Shown: positions 41,636-51,654 of the stretch, piece by piece
Position numbering within the stretch: position 1 is the stretch's first letter
Layout of the letters: each line of letters begins with the position of its first letter
DNA from: Alphaproteobacteria bacterium
GTDB taxonomy: Bacteria; Pseudomonadota; Alphaproteobacteria; JAUHZC01
Reading direction: 5' to 3'
Assembly (NCBI GenBank): GCA_030425805.1
Contig: JAUHZC010000001.1
Span: 365,302 to 429,301, forward strand
DNA: 64,000 bases
Notes under the pieces: model-generated
The model's input: only the letters and a program-made list of their open reading frames with translations
Databases searched by the model: none
Told to the model about the DNA's origin: nothing
Program-made: the position numbers and the translations under genes

Positions 41636-43381
41636 GTGCACGGGGCACATTTTCTTGATGAAATCCTAGTCTTTTTAATCGCAGCGGTGGTGGTCGTATC
41701 CATTTTCCGGTGGCTGAAGGTTAGCCCCATTCTGGGATATCTCTCTGCGGGTCTGATGATCGGCCCCCATGCCTTCGAATTTATTGATGATGCTGAACAG
41801 GTCAAGGTTTTCGGAGATCTTGGTGTTATCTTTTTGATGTTCTCCATCGGCCTGAAGATGCCTCTACAGCGCTTAAAAATGCTGAGCGAATATGTTTTTG
41901 GAATGGGAGCAGCCCAGTTTTTACTCACCACAGGTTTGTTTGGGTTCATCACACATTTTTTTGTTCACTCTGCTGAAACTGCTTTTTTCATTGGGGCCTG
42001 CTTGGCATTATCCTCGACAGCTGTAAGTATGCAAGTCTTGGCAGAAAGAGGAGAGTCAGCTTCCCGATTTGGTCGTGTATCTTTTTCCGTTCTTCTTTTC
42101 CAAGATCTTTCCGTCGTGGTCTTGCTCGTATTGCTCACCTCGATGAAAGATGGGAATGGGAACCTTGGTATTATTTTAGCCCTCGCAACAGGGAAGGCTA
42201 TCGTGGCTTTGTTGAGTATTATTTTCCTTGGGCGCGTGATTTTGCGGCCAGTTTTTCGCCTTGTGGCTTCGCTCAACAATCAAGAGCTCTTTGTCGCCAC
42301 AACATTGCTGGTGGTTCTTGCTACTGGAATGCTAACGGCAGCGGCAGATTTATCCATGGAACTGGGAGCCTTCCTGGCAGGGCTCCTAATTTCAGAGACC
42401 GAGTATCGCCACCAGGTGGAAGCAGATATTCAGCCTTATCACGGGCTCTTGCTTGGTCTTTTCTTTATGTCTGTCGGGATGAATATTCACCTTTCCCTCT
42501 TCATTAACCAGTTTTGGATTGTGTGTTCCCTCATTACAATTCTCATCATTACAAAATTTGTTTTAATGACCGCGATTGGGCGATTCTTCAGCCTGCCTTT
42601 GGCCTCTTCTATGCGAGTCGCTTTGTTGCTCGCAACAGGAGGAGAGTTCGTTTTCGTCCTCTTTGACCCAGCAGTAGAAGCGGGAATCCTCTCAAAACAA
42701 CTCAGTGATATTCTCACCTTGAGCGTGGCCATTTCCATGGTATTTACACCCTTCCTAGCTATTCTTGGAAAAACTGTTGAAGATTGGATTTCATCCAATG
42801 AAGCAGAGGCCACTATCGCCAGTGCTGAAGATGAGGTCGAAGACCTCAAACACCACGTGATTATTGCTGGGTTTGGTCGTGTTGGAAAGCTTATGGCGCA
42901 GGTCATGTCTCAGGAAATCATTCCATTTGTTGCCATCGACAATGATATGGCCCGGGTCGCTGAGGGGCGTGCTCGGGGATACCCCGTCTTCTACGGAGAT
43001 GCGCGGCGAGCCATGGTCATGAAAGCTCTCGGGATCGCTAAAGCCCGGGAGGTTGTTGTTTGTCTTGATACAGACCAATCTGTGACACGGACGGCTTTGA
43101 TGTTGCGTCGGAACTTCCCGGATGTAGAAGTTTGTGCCCGCATCCAGGATCGCCAATTTGAGGAGAAGCTTGCGAAATCAGGGGTGAGTGTCGTGATGCC
43201 AGAAAGCCTTGAGCCAACCCTTCAGCTTGCTGCCTCAGCCCTTCGAGGACTTGGGACACCTGCTGATGAAATCAGCCAAATCATTGGCCGATTCCGGGAT
43301 GATTATATGCAATCCTCGCCTGCAACTCTGGAAGAGGAATCTGAAGAAACTGATGAAAGTGCAGCTTCTGCAAAGGCTTAG
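41636..43381 (+). CDS. CPA2-family cation:proton antiporter with RCK domain (KefB/KefC/YbaL-like)
   Basis: About 581 residues. GTG at 41636 has GGGAG seven bases ahead; a GTG 21 bases upstream is the longer choice. Membrane domain of about 12 segments (to ~380) with CPA2 wording LGYLSAGLMIGP, GVIFLMFSIGLKMPLQRLK, LSSTAVSMQVLAERGE, FQDLSVVVLL and GAFLAGLLISETEYRHQVEA. A cytoplasmic TrkA-N/RCK domain follows (from ~408, HHVIIAGFGRVGKLMAQVM), with the nucleotide-binding GxGxxG and acidic AIDND. Likely K+/H+ or Na+/H+ exchange gated by a nucleotide. Exact ion not readable. Acidic, Ser/Glu-rich C-terminus. Confidence 0.9.
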   Translation: MHGAHFLDEILVFLIAAVVVVSIFRWLKVSPILGYLSAGLMIGPHAFEFIDDAEQVKVFGDLGVIFLMFSIGLKMPLQRLKMLSEYVFGMGAAQFLLTTGLFGFITHFFVHSAETAFFIGACLALSSTAVSMQVLAERGESASRFGRVSFSVLLFQDLSVVVLLVLLTSMKDGNGNLGIILALATGKAIVALLSIIFLGRVILRPVFRLVASLNNQELFVATTLLVVLATGMLTAAADLSMELGAFLAGLLISETEYRHQVEADIQPYHGLLLGLFFMSVGMNIHLSLFINQFWIVCSLITILIITKFVLMTAIGRFFSLPLASSMRVALLLATGGEFVFVLFDPAVEAGILSKQLSDILTLSVAISMVFTPFLAILGKTVEDWISSNEAEATIASAEDEVEDLKHHVIIAGFGRVGKLMAQVMSQEIIPFVAIDNDMARVAEGRARGYPVFYGDARRAMVMKALGIAKAREVVVCLDTDQSVTRTALMLRRNFPDVEVCARIQDRQFEEKLAKSGVSVVMPESLEPTLQLAASALRGLGTPADEISQIIGRFRDDYMQSSPATLEEESEETDESAASAKA

Positions 43382-43433
43382 CTGTCTGTTGTTACCATGC
43401 CCCTTCGGCTCATAATAATTTTGCAGGCAGTTC

Positions 43434-43988
43434 TCACGCCTTTTCCAAAAAAAGCACATGAACTTTACCCATTTTCTTCTCCTTAATTACCTGGAAGGAA
43501 GAGGGAACGTCGAATAGGTTGCGATGATCGACCTCCACAACAACCAATCCCTCAGGCGCCAGAAGATTGTGGGTGATAATCTTCTCAAGGCTTGGAAGAT
43601 ATAGATTTTTTTCATAAGGGGGATCGAGGAAAATCAAATCAAAAGGCTGGTGAAAGCTGTCAAAAATCCCAGGGCTATGCTGGTTTAGAACCCGAAGGTG
43701 TTCTGTATCATGATTTGAAAGAGAGTTCACATTCTCGCTCAAGATCTTAAAAGTGGTTGGATCAGGCTCGATAAACAAGACCTCCCCTGCACCACGAGAA
43801 TAGGCTTCTAATCCTAATGAGCCGGTCCCCGCAAAAGCATCAAGGACACGAATACCCTTAAAATCCATCCGGTTGGAAATGAGTTGAAAGGCTGTCTCCC
43901 GAACACGGTCAAGGGTTGGGCGTGTTTTAACATGACGCGGCAGGTCATAGAGGCGTCGCCCTTTGAGATTGCCAGCAATGATACGCAT
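43434..43988 (-). CDS. rsmD: 16S rRNA (guanine966-N2)-methyltransferase
   Basis: 184 residues from the ATG at 43988, fixed by GGAGGAAAT directly upstream and by the family start MRIIAGNLKGRRL; the open frame extends further but into the end of the EAL gene. Class I methyltransferase with motif I VLDAFAGTGSLGLEAYSRGA, FIEPD, and the amino-N-methylation motif DPPY in DLIFLDPPYEKNLY. Methylates the small-subunit rRNA. Lies 11 bp behind the EAL gene, probably cotranscribed. Confidence 0.94.
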   Translation of the reverse strand: MRIIAGNLKGRRLYDLPRHVKTRPTLDRVRETAFQLISNRMDFKGIRVLDAFAGTGSLGLEAYSRGAGEVLFIEPDPTTFKILSENVNSLSNHDTEHLRVLNQHSPGIFDSFHQPFDLIFLDPPYEKNLYLPSLEKIITHNLLAPEGLVVVEVDHRNLFDVPSSFQVIKEKKMGKVHVLFLEKA

Positions 43989-43999
43989 ATTTCCTCCAG

Positions 44000-45685
44000 C
44001 TATGGGTGTTTGGAGTGACCCATGGTGGGATGCAGCGTGTAAGGAAGGCGCAGCCACCGTTGGGTTTCCTCAGCCGTTAACGGCATGCTGATAAAGTACC
44101 CTTGACCGGAGGCGCAGTCTAGATCTCTTAACATTTCATACTGAGCTTCTGTTTCAATGCCTTCAGCAACACACCCAATATTCAAGTCTGTACATAGCGC
44201 AAGAGTACTCTTAATAATCGCAAGGGCATTGGGTGTAGTGTGCATCGCCTGGGTGAAGATGCGGTCAATCTTGATTTGATCAACGGGCATCTCAAAGAGG
44301 TATTGCAAGGAAGATTGCCCTGTGCCAAAGTCATCAATAACAATCCTAAATCCAGCTTCCCGAAGATCGTGAAGGTTTTGCACAACCGTGGACAAATCTT
44401 CTGCAATGGCTGACTCCGTCACCTCAAGTTGGATTTGGGAAGGCCGTATATTATAGGCCATCGCAGCTTGCTGCCAGCTCTTTGCAACATTTGGAGCCAT
44501 GAGATTCTTCACAGAAATATTCAAAGAGAGGGTGAGTTTCGGGTGTTCTTTCAACCAAAACTTAAACTGGGGAAGAGCCTTGTTGATGAGCCATTCCGTA
44601 AAAGGCTCCACCAAGAGCGTCTTCTCTGTTTGGGGGATAAATTCACTCGCAGGGATATCTCCCAACGTAGGGTGATTCCAGCGCGCTAAGGCCTCAACGC
44701 CCTCTGTTAAGCCCGTTTGGAGATTGATAATTGGCTGATAAGCCAAATCAAGTTTGTCCTCATTAATAGCCCTGCGCAGGTGGTGGAAAATCGCCAAATT
44801 CCGGCGAGACAATGAGCGACTATCACGGGAATATTCAGAAAATCCTGTACGAATAGCCTCAGGGGACCGGAGAGTGGCTTGCCCACGCTGAATCAAATCC
44901 TCAAAGGTATTTGCATGCTCAGGGAAGCGAATCAAGCTGAAAACCACTTCTAAAGCAATAGGAAGATCACCAAGCTCATAGGGTGTTGTAAAAACTTCTT
45001 CCGCAAAAGCTTTGAGATCCTTATCAGACAAGCTTGCACCCACACCAATAATGTAGGTAGACTCATTGAGCTGTCCAAACATCATATCATCCGCATTCGT
45101 CTTTTGAAGGAGGCGCTTCTCTACCAGGGCATGAAGTTCCTCTACCTGAAGAGGAGAGACAGAATCACTGATGGCATCATAATTTTTGATCGTCACAAAG
45201 AGAAGCGTCAGGTGCCCTTTCAAATCTGCAATACGACGCTGGAATTCACTCTGCAAGCCTGTAAAAGAAAGCAACTTGGAGTTGCGATAATACTGAGCTT
45301 TCTTAATTTCTGCCTCGAAGTAATCCCGAAGCAACTGACTGGCATACCCTGCAACAGCACCAAAGGCGCCAAAAAAGCAAAGCCGCACAAGCCAGGACCC
45401 TGTTGTCTGGTCTTTGCCAAGAATCACGTCTTCTGGCATCCAAGGCCCTAAGATCAAGCCCGCCAGCAAACCACCACTAAGTCCCCAACGAGGGCCAAAA
45501 AAGAGCCCTGCTCCAAAAATAGGAATGTAAAGAAAGTGAACATAAGACATATGCGTGCCACCCGTGAGGTGAACCATATACCCGGCAAAACAGGCCATGC
45601 CAAAGAGGAAAAAACCCATAATGATTGATTCCAAATAGGAAGGTCGAAAAAGAAAGCGCTTTTGGGATTTAGATAGTGAGAACAT
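44000..45685 (-). CDS. membrane-bound cyclic-di-GMP phosphodiesterase (EAL domain)
   Basis: 561 residues. Several membrane segments at the N-terminus (about 20-115) form a possible sensor. Residues ~140-290 look like a degenerate GGDEF region without the catalytic motif. The EAL domain (~305-550) keeps its catalytic residues: VEALARW (EAL), LNISVKN (Asn ligand), LEVTES, IDDFGTG, IKIDR and AEGIET/QGY. It should therefore hydrolyse c-di-GMP. It is the only c-di-GMP enzyme in the window. Upstream of rsmD. Confidence 0.93.
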   Translation of the reverse strand: MFSLSKSQKRFLFRPSYLESIIMGFFLFGMACFAGYMVHLTGGTHMSYVHFLYIPIFGAGLFFGPRWGLSGGLLAGLILGPWMPEDVILGKDQTTGSWLVRLCFFGAFGAVAGYASQLLRDYFEAEIKKAQYYRNSKLLSFTGLQSEFQRRIADLKGHLTLLFVTIKNYDAISDSVSPLQVEELHALVEKRLLQKTNADDMMFGQLNESTYIIGVGASLSDKDLKAFAEEVFTTPYELGDLPIALEVVFSLIRFPEHANTFEDLIQRGQATLRSPEAIRTGFSEYSRDSRSLSRRNLAIFHHLRRAINEDKLDLAYQPIINLQTGLTEGVEALARWNHPTLGDIPASEFIPQTEKTLLVEPFTEWLINKALPQFKFWLKEHPKLTLSLNISVKNLMAPNVAKSWQQAAMAYNIRPSQIQLEVTESAIAEDLSTVVQNLHDLREAGFRIVIDDFGTGQSSLQYLFEMPVDQIKIDRIFTQAMHTTPNALAIIKSTLALCTDLNIGCVAEGIETEAQYEMLRDLDCASGQGYFISMPLTAEETQRWLRLPYTLHPTMGHSKHP

Positions 45686-45848
45686 GGACGACTCGAAACC
45701 TCATTCTTTATGGTAGGAGAGAATTGCACATTTGAAAAGGGGTGGATGATATCTCTTTTAAATCAACAAGAGAAATATGGTCTCGCTAATTTGTTGAAAT
45801 TTTCTGTAAAGAAGTTTATACAGATGAAAATTAAGCGAAGATTTTCTC

Positions 45849-46568
45849 ATGAACATATTGAAATTTTCTGCATTTTTATTTGTTGGGATGATAGCAACAA
45901 GTTTTAAAGTGCATGCCGCAGCTCATGCTGATCCTTGGTTTCCTGTAGATGATGTTGCTGCATTGCACGGTATGTCTACAGGAAGCTTCGAAGTCATGTT
46001 TCCCTGTGTGCGGAGTAGTTTTGACAATGCTGATCCAGCCTTTCTAGGATGCATTCCTCCAGAATATAATGCATTGACACCAGCGGAAATGGCCTCATTT
46101 GAAAAACAGGAGCCAGGCTCAAGAAAACTATGCTTTCAAATAGCTTCTTTGTTGGTTCATGCAGGGACTCCAGGAAGCCGCTTTCAGCTTTTTACATCAG
46201 CGATATCTGTCTTAAAAACCTTGAAGAGAGAGGGGCATGTCTACCAGATGGGGTATGCACTTATCATACAAGAATTTTTAAAGCGATTTGCAGAGGGAGA
46301 TGCAAGGGCAACAACATGCTTCTTAAAAGGACTTGCGCGTGCAGGTTCTTTAAGAGGTGCAATGGAACTCTGGGAATCTTTTAAGGCTGTAGTTGAACGC
46401 TTAGATGCCAGCGCATTGGTTATTGGAGATCTTTTCAGGATGTTCTGCAGCATAGACATTAGTCGTAGACCGAATGCTATGGAAGAGGTTAGCAAGCTTC
46501 CTGAAGAAAATCGATGGAATCCTGACTATATATCTGGCGCTTTATCAATGTGGACCTACCGGCCCTAA
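45849..46568 (+). CDS. exported helical protein of unknown function
   Basis: 239 residues with a signal peptide (MNILKFSAFLFVGMIATSFK, then VHAAAHA). The second half is helical with TPR/PPR-like phrasing (FLKGLARAGSLRGAMELWES), perhaps a helical repeat, but only one unit is suggestive. Four or five cysteines. No recognised family. It is divergent from the EAL gene and 54 bp ahead of dut on the same strand. Confidence 0.65.
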   Translation: MNILKFSAFLFVGMIATSFKVHAAAHADPWFPVDDVAALHGMSTGSFEVMFPCVRSSFDNADPAFLGCIPPEYNALTPAEMASFEKQEPGSRKLCFQIASLLVHAGTPGSRFQLFTSAISVLKTLKREGHVYQMGYALIIQEFLKRFAEGDARATTCFLKGLARAGSLRGAMELWESFKAVVERLDASALVIGDLFRMFCSIDISRRPNAMEEVSKLPEENRWNPDYISGALSMWTYRP

Positions 46569-46622
46569 AATTCTCTAGCTCTTGCAAAGCATAGAATTTT
46601 CCATAGAATGTTAGGGAAAAGA

Positions 46623-47096
46623 ATGAGACAAACGATGGACTCTTTTAGCCTTCCTGTAAAAGTTTTACCCCATGGTGAGGGTCTCTCTCTACCATCTTAT
46701 GGAACTGAAATGAGTGCTGGCCTTGATTTGCTTGCTGCTGTTGAAGAGCCCTACACTCTCGCACCAGGAGAGCGGACTTTAATTCCAACGGGGATCTCAA
46801 TTGCCCTTCCTGAAGGATACGAGGCCCAGGTTCGCCCGCGTTCAGGTTTGAGCTACAAGCATGGCCTTGTTGTGTTAAACAGCCCAGGCACCATCGATGC
46901 AGACTATCGGGGAGAAATCAAAGTTATCCTGATTAATCATGGTCAAGAGCCTTTTACGATCGAGCGGGGACATAAAATTGCACAAATGATTATTGCCCGT
47001 TTCAGCCGTGTCCGGTTTTCTGTGCAGGAAGAACTTCCTGAGGCCCAAAGCCGAGGTGAAGCTGGGTTCGGCTCTACAGGTCTGAAAGCTGGTTAG
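46623..47096 (+). CDS. dut: dUTP diphosphatase
   Basis: 157 residues from the ATG at 46623, which has TAGGGAAAAGA upstream; earlier and later in-frame ATGs (46608, 46635) exist. All five trimeric dUTPase motifs can be read: SAGLDLLA, the [12 protein letters not shown] motif, [13 protein letters not shown] with the catalytic Asp, [11 protein letters not shown], and the C-terminal arm [10 protein letters not shown]. It removes dUTP and supplies dUMP for thymidylate synthesis. Followed after 6 bp by the SH3 protein gene. Confidence 0.96.
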   Translation: MRQTMDSFSLPVKVLPHGEGLSLPSYGTEMSAGLDLLAAVEEPYTLAPGERTLIPTGISIALPEGYEAQVRPRSGLSYKHGLVVLNSPGTIDADYRGEIKVILINHGQEPFTIERGHKIAQMIIARFSRVRFSVQEELPEAQSRGEAGFGSTGLKAG

Positions 47097-47102
47097 AAAA
47101 AC

Positions 47103-47573
47103 ATGATGAAGCGCCTGAGTCTTTTTTGTTTTATGTTATGGTTGGGGGCTTTGCCTGTATTGGCAGCAAAACTTCCAATTCCACGCTTTGTCTCTTTGCG
47201 CTCAGGCGAAGTAAACTTTCGTGTCGGACCTGGAAAGCAATACCCGACTCAGTGGACTTATGTCCGCTATCAACTTCCTGTCAAAGTAATTAAAGAACAT
47301 GAAAATTGGCGCTACGTTGAAGACCACGAAGGCGTGAAAGGCTGGGTTCACCAAACCCTCCTCTCAGGCATCCGGACTGTTATGATTCAAGGAAGCTCCC
47401 AAGTTGCCCTCCGGAAAAAGCCGGATACACTCGCTCCTGCTATCGCACGGGCAGAAGAAGGCGTAATTGCCCGTCTTGTTTCTTTGAAAGACAATTGGGT
47501 CGAAATTAAAATTTATAAAGATTTCTACTGGATCCCCCGTGCAAATGCCTGGGGTATTCTCGTAACAGAATAA
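47103..47573 (+). CDS. exported SH3-domain protein
   Basis: 156 residues: signal peptide (MMKRLSLFCFMLWLGALPVL, then AA) and two bacterial SH3-like units (about 28-85, VNFRVGPGKQYPTQWTYVRY ... GWVHQTLL; and about 90-150, VALRKKPDTLAPAIARAEEG ... WIPRANAWG). Found widely in alphaproteobacteria, probably binding peptidoglycan in the periplasm. Six bases behind dut, so likely cotranscribed. Confidence 0.9.
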   Translation: MMKRLSLFCFMLWLGALPVLAAKLPIPRFVSLRSGEVNFRVGPGKQYPTQWTYVRYQLPVKVIKEHENWRYVEDHEGVKGWVHQTLLSGIRTVMIQGSSQVALRKKPDTLAPAIARAEEGVIARLVSLKDNWVEIKIYKDFYWIPRANAWGILVTE

Positions 47574-47588
47574 TAGAGTACAGGTTCC

Positions 47589-47625
47589 GGGATTGCCACG
47601 TCGCTTCGCTCCTCGCAGCGACGGT
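47589..47625. repeat. inverted half-copy of the palindromic intergenic repeat
   Basis: GGATTGCCACGTCGCTTCGC, continuing TCCTCGCAGCGACGG, is the reverse complement of the left half seen at 12863 and 12949. Only this half is present, in opposite orientation to the other copies. Confidence 0.8.
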
Positions 47626-47753
47626 GAAAGGAGGCGCTCCTTGAAGAACAATGAAGGAGACACATCTTCCAACAACTTCCTTATCCTTCCCTTACAGCAC
47701 TTGATTTTTCCTAAAAAAACAGGCCTTATAGTTAAGGAAGCATTTGGCTGTCA

Positions 47754-48938
47754 GTGACAGATTTTCTAATCATTATTCTTTCCTGCTTGGCCCTTTATAG
47801 TGCCACTTTAGGCTGGATCAAATTTTTATGTTACCGGCGGAATCTCGAACGGCGGACAGTAGCCCATCATTACGGGCTTTTTCCAGTAAGTATTTTTCTA
47901 ATCAGCTATAGTGTCTGTTTGCTTACCCTCTTCTCCTTTACAACCCTTGAGGATCAAGGAGAGATCTGCCTTCTTTTTGGGATCAGCGCTGGGGTCCTCA
48001 GCATCTTCACACTACGTCCTTCAATTAATCCCCGTAAGTGGCTAGAGCGCATTGTCAAAGCACTTCTGTTTTGCTGCTCAGGTGTCGCAATCATTGTCAC
48101 CCTCAGCATTGGCATTATTCTTTTTTTCCAAACCTGTCGTTTTTTTCAACAAATTCCGTTCTCAAACTTTTTCCTCGGTACGGAATGGTCCCCAACTTCT
48201 GCAATCATTGGAGCCCGCCCCAGTTTTGGAAGCCTGCCTCTCTTCTCTGGCACCCTTCTTATCACAAGCATCGGTCTTGCGCTTGCTATTCCCTTTGGCA
48301 TTATTTCCAGTATCTACATCACCATGATTGCCCCAAAACGTGCACGCAAAATTATCACAAGTATCTTTGAAGTCGCAGCAGGAGTCCCAACTGTTGTTTA
48401 TGGCTTTCTGGCAATGACCACTGTCTCACCCTGGATCAAAAAGCTTATTGAAGGACATGGCTATACAGTTTCTTCTGAAAATGCCCTCGGAGCCGGCCTT
48501 GTTCTGGGTGTTATGATCCTGCCTTATATGAGTTCCCTATGCCAAGACCTCTTCAAAAGCGTTCCTCAAGCCCTCAAAGATGCCTCCTATGCCTTAGGAG
48601 CAACAACAACAGAAACAATTTTCAAAGTTGTTTTACCTGCATCTTTCCCTGGAGTGATGAGCGCAGCTTTATTATCCCTTTCCCGTGCCATTGGTGAAAC
48701 CATGTTAGTTGTGATGGCCCTAAGCCTAACGCCCCAACTCACAGCAAATCCCTTTGAGGCTGTTACAACTGTAACTGTCCAAATGGTGAGTCTTCTTACA
48801 GGGGATCAAAGTTTTGATTCTCCTGGTCCCCTTGCAGCTTTTGCCTTAGGGTTTGTTCTTTTCCTCATCACTCTCATCCTAAACCTTGGCGCCTTCCAAA
48901 TGGTTCGCCGTGTAAGAAGGCAATTTGGCAATGATTAA
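47754..48938 (+). CDS. pstC: phosphate ABC transporter permease PstC
   Basis: 394 residues, longer than E. coli PstC (~320) by an N-terminal pair of membrane segments before the usual permease core. The core has GTLLITSIGLALAIPFGIIS, GVPTVVYGFLAM and the ATPase-contact loop ALKDASYALGATTTETIFKV followed by LSRAIGETMLVVMAL. GTG start with a distant AAGGA. First gene of pstC-pstA-pstB-phoU. The phosphate-binding protein PstS is not encoded in the window. Confidence 0.93.
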   Translation: MTDFLIIILSCLALYSATLGWIKFLCYRRNLERRTVAHHYGLFPVSIFLISYSVCLLTLFSFTTLEDQGEICLLFGISAGVLSIFTLRPSINPRKWLERIVKALLFCCSGVAIIVTLSIGIILFFQTCRFFQQIPFSNFFLGTEWSPTSAIIGARPSFGSLPLFSGTLLITSIGLALAIPFGIISSIYITMIAPKRARKIITSIFEVAAGVPTVVYGFLAMTTVSPWIKKLIEGHGYTVSSENALGAGLVLGVMILPYMSSLCQDLFKSVPQALKDASYALGATTTETIFKVVLPASFPGVMSAALLSLSRAIGETMLVVMALSLTPQLTANPFEAVTTVTVQMVSLLTGDQSFDSPGPLAAFALGFVLFLITLILNLGAFQMVRRVRRQFGND

Positions 48939-50187
48939 GCCCTTTCCCAACATAAATCGACGCCTCCTGAAAGATCGCTTATTTAAAGCCTTTTCAGCAG
49001 GGCTTGTGCTTCTGATCTTAAGCCTGTTTCTGGGTCTGTTTGCGGGTATCTGTTGGAAAGGACTGTCTTCCTTTTTCAAAGCAGAAATTGTCTTAGATTT
49101 AAGCTTTAGCAAGCGATACCTTAAATCTACAGACCCTGGGCAAGAACAAGCTCTGAACTATAATTTCATTCTCAGAAAAGCACTACAGAAAGAATTGGAC
49201 GTTCTTCCTCAAACTCTTGAAGAAAACCGGGAGTTGATGGGGCTGGTTTCCCCAACAACAGATATTGCCCTTCACAGCCTTTTCCAAAAAAACCCTGAGA
49301 TTTTGGGAACACGGCGTCAAATTTCTTTACGGGTCTCTGACAATGTGGACCAAACGCTGAAGATGAAAATCCTTGATTTTGAACCGGCCAACAGTCTTCT
49401 CACTGAGACGCAACAGGAATGGCTAGAGACTTTAAAAGACCAAGATCAAATTCATCAACGCTTCAATACTTCTTTTTTCACAAGCTCCGATTCTCGTGAT
49501 CCTATGGTTGCAGGAATTTGGGCAGCCCTTATCGGTTCCCTCTACACTTTGATGGTCACGCTTCTCATTTCTCTTCCCCTTGGAGTTGGAACAGCTCTCT
49601 ACCTAGAAGAGTTTGCCTCAAAGAACAGGTGGACCAACTGGATTGAAATTAACATTGCAAATCTCGCGGCTGTGCCCTCCATCATTTTTGGCCTTTTAGG
49701 ACTTTCTATTTTCCTGACCGTTTGGGGATTGCCCCGATCTTCTCCTCTGGTAGGCGGCATGACTCTAGCTTTGATTATGATGCCCACCGTTGTGGTATCT
49801 ACGCGTTCAGCTCTCAAGGCTATCCCTAAAGGTATTCGAGAGGGCGCCTTTGCTTTAGGAGCTTCTAAGGTACAGACCACCTTCCACCATGTCCTCCCTC
49901 TGGCACTTCCAGGCATTATTACAGGTGCGATTCTGGGCCTTGCCCGCACGTTGGGAGAAAGTGCCCCACTTTTGCTGGTCGGTATGGTGGCTTTTGTATC
50001 TCAACCTCCCCTCACTCCCATGGATGCTGCAACAGTTCTCCCTGTTCAGATTTTCACCTGGGCGCGTAATCCAGAGCGGGGCTTTATTGAAAATACGGCA
50101 GGTGCTATCTTTGTTCTTATTCTCATTTTAATTGGTATCAGCATGATCGCAAAAATCTTACGTCAACGGTTTGAGAGGAAGTGGTAG
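48931..50187 (+). CDS. pstA: phosphate ABC transporter permease PstA
   Basis: 419 residues from the ATG at 48931, which overlaps the end of pstC by 8 bp. An N-terminal membrane segment and a long (~150 residue) periplasmic stretch, as in alphaproteobacterial PstA with the DUF3333-like region, precede the permease core ([72 protein letters not shown]). Forms the membrane channel for phosphate with PstC. Confidence 0.93.
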   Translation: MIKPFPNINRRLLKDRLFKAFSAGLVLLILSLFLGLFAGICWKGLSSFFKAEIVLDLSFSKRYLKSTDPGQEQALNYNFILRKALQKELDVLPQTLEENRELMGLVSPTTDIALHSLFQKNPEILGTRRQISLRVSDNVDQTLKMKILDFEPANSLLTETQQEWLETLKDQDQIHQRFNTSFFTSSDSRDPMVAGIWAALIGSLYTLMVTLLISLPLGVGTALYLEEFASKNRWTNWIEINIANLAAVPSIIFGLLGLSIFLTVWGLPRSSPLVGGMTLALIMMPTVVVSTRSALKAIPKGIREGAFALGASKVQTTFHHVLPLALPGIITGAILGLARTLGESAPLLLVGMVAFVSQPPLTPMDAATVLPVQIFTWARNPERGFIENTAGAIFVLILILIGISMIAKILRQRFERKW

Positions 50188-50189
50188 CC

Positions 50190-50945
50190 ATGGCAAAAAT
50201 GCAAGCTCAAAAGCTGAATCTTTACTACGGCTATAAGCAGGTTCTTCAAGATGTTTCTCTCAACATTCCTGCTAAACAGGTTACATCCCTTATTGGTCCT
50301 TCAGGGTGTGGAAAAAGTTCATTCCTACGATGCCTAAATCGGATGAATGACCATATTGAGGGTGTGCGTATTGAAGGAAAGGTCAAACTTGATCGAAAGA
50401 ATATTTACGATCCTTCCGCGGACTTGGTGAGTTTGCGGGCACGGGTTGGCATGGTTTTCCAAAAGCCAAACCCCTTTCCAAAATCAATTTATGAAAATGT
50501 CGCCTATGGCCCTCGGATTCATGGGATGTATAAAACCCAGGCAGATCTTGATCACATCGTAGAGCGCAGCCTGACCCAAGCTGGACTGTGGAAAGAGGTA
50601 AAAGACCGTCTTGATCAAATGGGCACAAGCCTCTCTGGAGGGCAACAACAGCGATTGTGCATTGCGCGGGCTGTGGCCGTGAATCCAGAAGTTCTGCTTA
50701 TGGATGAGCCCTGTTCTGCCCTTGATCCGATTGCAACGGCGAAGGTTGAAGAATTAATTGACCATCTCCGCACCTCTTTGAGTGTCGTGATTGTTACCCA
50801 TAGTCTTTCTCAAGCAGCGCGTCTCTCCCAGCAAACTGCCTTCTTTCACCAAGGACGTTTGATTGAGGCATCCCCAACTGAAACACTCTTTACAAATCCC
50901 CAAAATGACGAAACCCAAAAATATATTACAGGCCGATACGGTTAA
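50190..50945 (+). CDS. pstB: phosphate ABC transporter ATP-binding protein PstB
   Basis: 251 residues from the ATG at 50190, three bases behind the pstA stop; GAGAGGAAG is upstream. Walker [10 protein letters not shown], the PstB-typical LRCLNRMND and [26 protein letters not shown] split across the Q-loop, signature [14 protein letters not shown], Walker [15 protein letters not shown] and H-loop VTHS are all present. Energises phosphate uptake through PstCA. Confidence 0.97.
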   Translation: MAKMQAQKLNLYYGYKQVLQDVSLNIPAKQVTSLIGPSGCGKSSFLRCLNRMNDHIEGVRIEGKVKLDRKNIYDPSADLVSLRARVGMVFQKPNPFPKSIYENVAYGPRIHGMYKTQADLDHIVERSLTQAGLWKEVKDRLDQMGTSLSGGQQQRLCIARAVAVNPEVLLMDEPCSALDPIATAKVEELIDHLRTSLSVVIVTHSLSQAARLSQQTAFFHQGRLIEASPTETLFTNPQNDETQKYITGRYG

Positions 50946-50960
50946 AGAGGAGAGATAAAC

Positions 50961-51641
50961 ATGGACACATTTTCCGGACATATTGTGAAGTCCTATGACC
51001 AGGAGCTGAACCAGATGCTTTCTCTCGTCATGAAGATGGGAGAGAAAGCAGGTCAGTGCTTGGAAGATGCAATTAAAGCTCTCGTTGAAAAAAACGGAAG
51101 TCTGGCCCAGACTGTGATCCAGACAGACCCAGAGATTGATAAACTCGAGCGAGAGGTCGATGACTTGGCCGTCAAAATCTTGGCTCTGCGCCGCCCTGTT
51201 GCACGGGATTTACGCACCGTCATTGCTGCTCTCAAGATTACAAGCGATATAGAGCGCATGGGCGACCATGCTGCAAACATTTCTAGGCGTGCCATTGAGC
51301 TCAAAGGCGAAAAACTTCCCACAAGCGTAGATGCTCTTGCCCGTATGACTCAGCTTGTTGTTACGATGCTCAAGCAAGCCCTTGTAGCCTACCAAAATTC
51401 TGACGAAGAGATGGCACTCCACGTCTGGCACCAAGACCGTGAAGTAGACAATATGTATGCAGGCCTCTTGCGGGAACTCTTAACCTACATGATGGAAGAT
51501 CCCCGGCATATTGGCGCCTGCTCTCAGATGCTTTTCATTGCTAAAAACATTGAACGCTCCGGAGACCATGTGACCAATATTGCTGAAACTATTTTTTACA
51601 TGGTCACAGGAAAATCCTTTGTCCCCCCAGAACAAGCCTAA
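50961..51641 (+). CDS. phoU: phosphate-transport regulator PhoU
   Basis: 226 residues of two three-helix PhoU repeats; each carries the metal-binding E-x-x-D-x-x-x-N/D wording (SDIERMGDHAANISRRAIEL and NIERSGDHVTNIAETIFYM). It damps Pst transport and signals to the PhoR kinase; phoR/phoB are not in the window. GAGGAGAGA ribosome site ahead of the ATG, 15 bp behind pstB. Confidence 0.96.
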   Translation: MDTFSGHIVKSYDQELNQMLSLVMKMGEKAGQCLEDAIKALVEKNGSLAQTVIQTDPEIDKLEREVDDLAVKILALRRPVARDLRTVIAALKITSDIERMGDHAANISRRAIELKGEKLPTSVDALARMTQLVVTMLKQALVAYQNSDEEMALHVWHQDREVDNMYAGLLRELLTYMMEDPRHIGACSQMLFIAKNIERSGDHVTNIAETIFYMVTGKSFVPPEQA

Positions 51642-51654
51642 AAGAGGTATAAAA

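Noticed and set aside
48925-48938. Possible frameshift between pstC and pstA
   Set aside because: The 8-bp overlap is ordinary translational coupling; both proteins are complete with their own domains.
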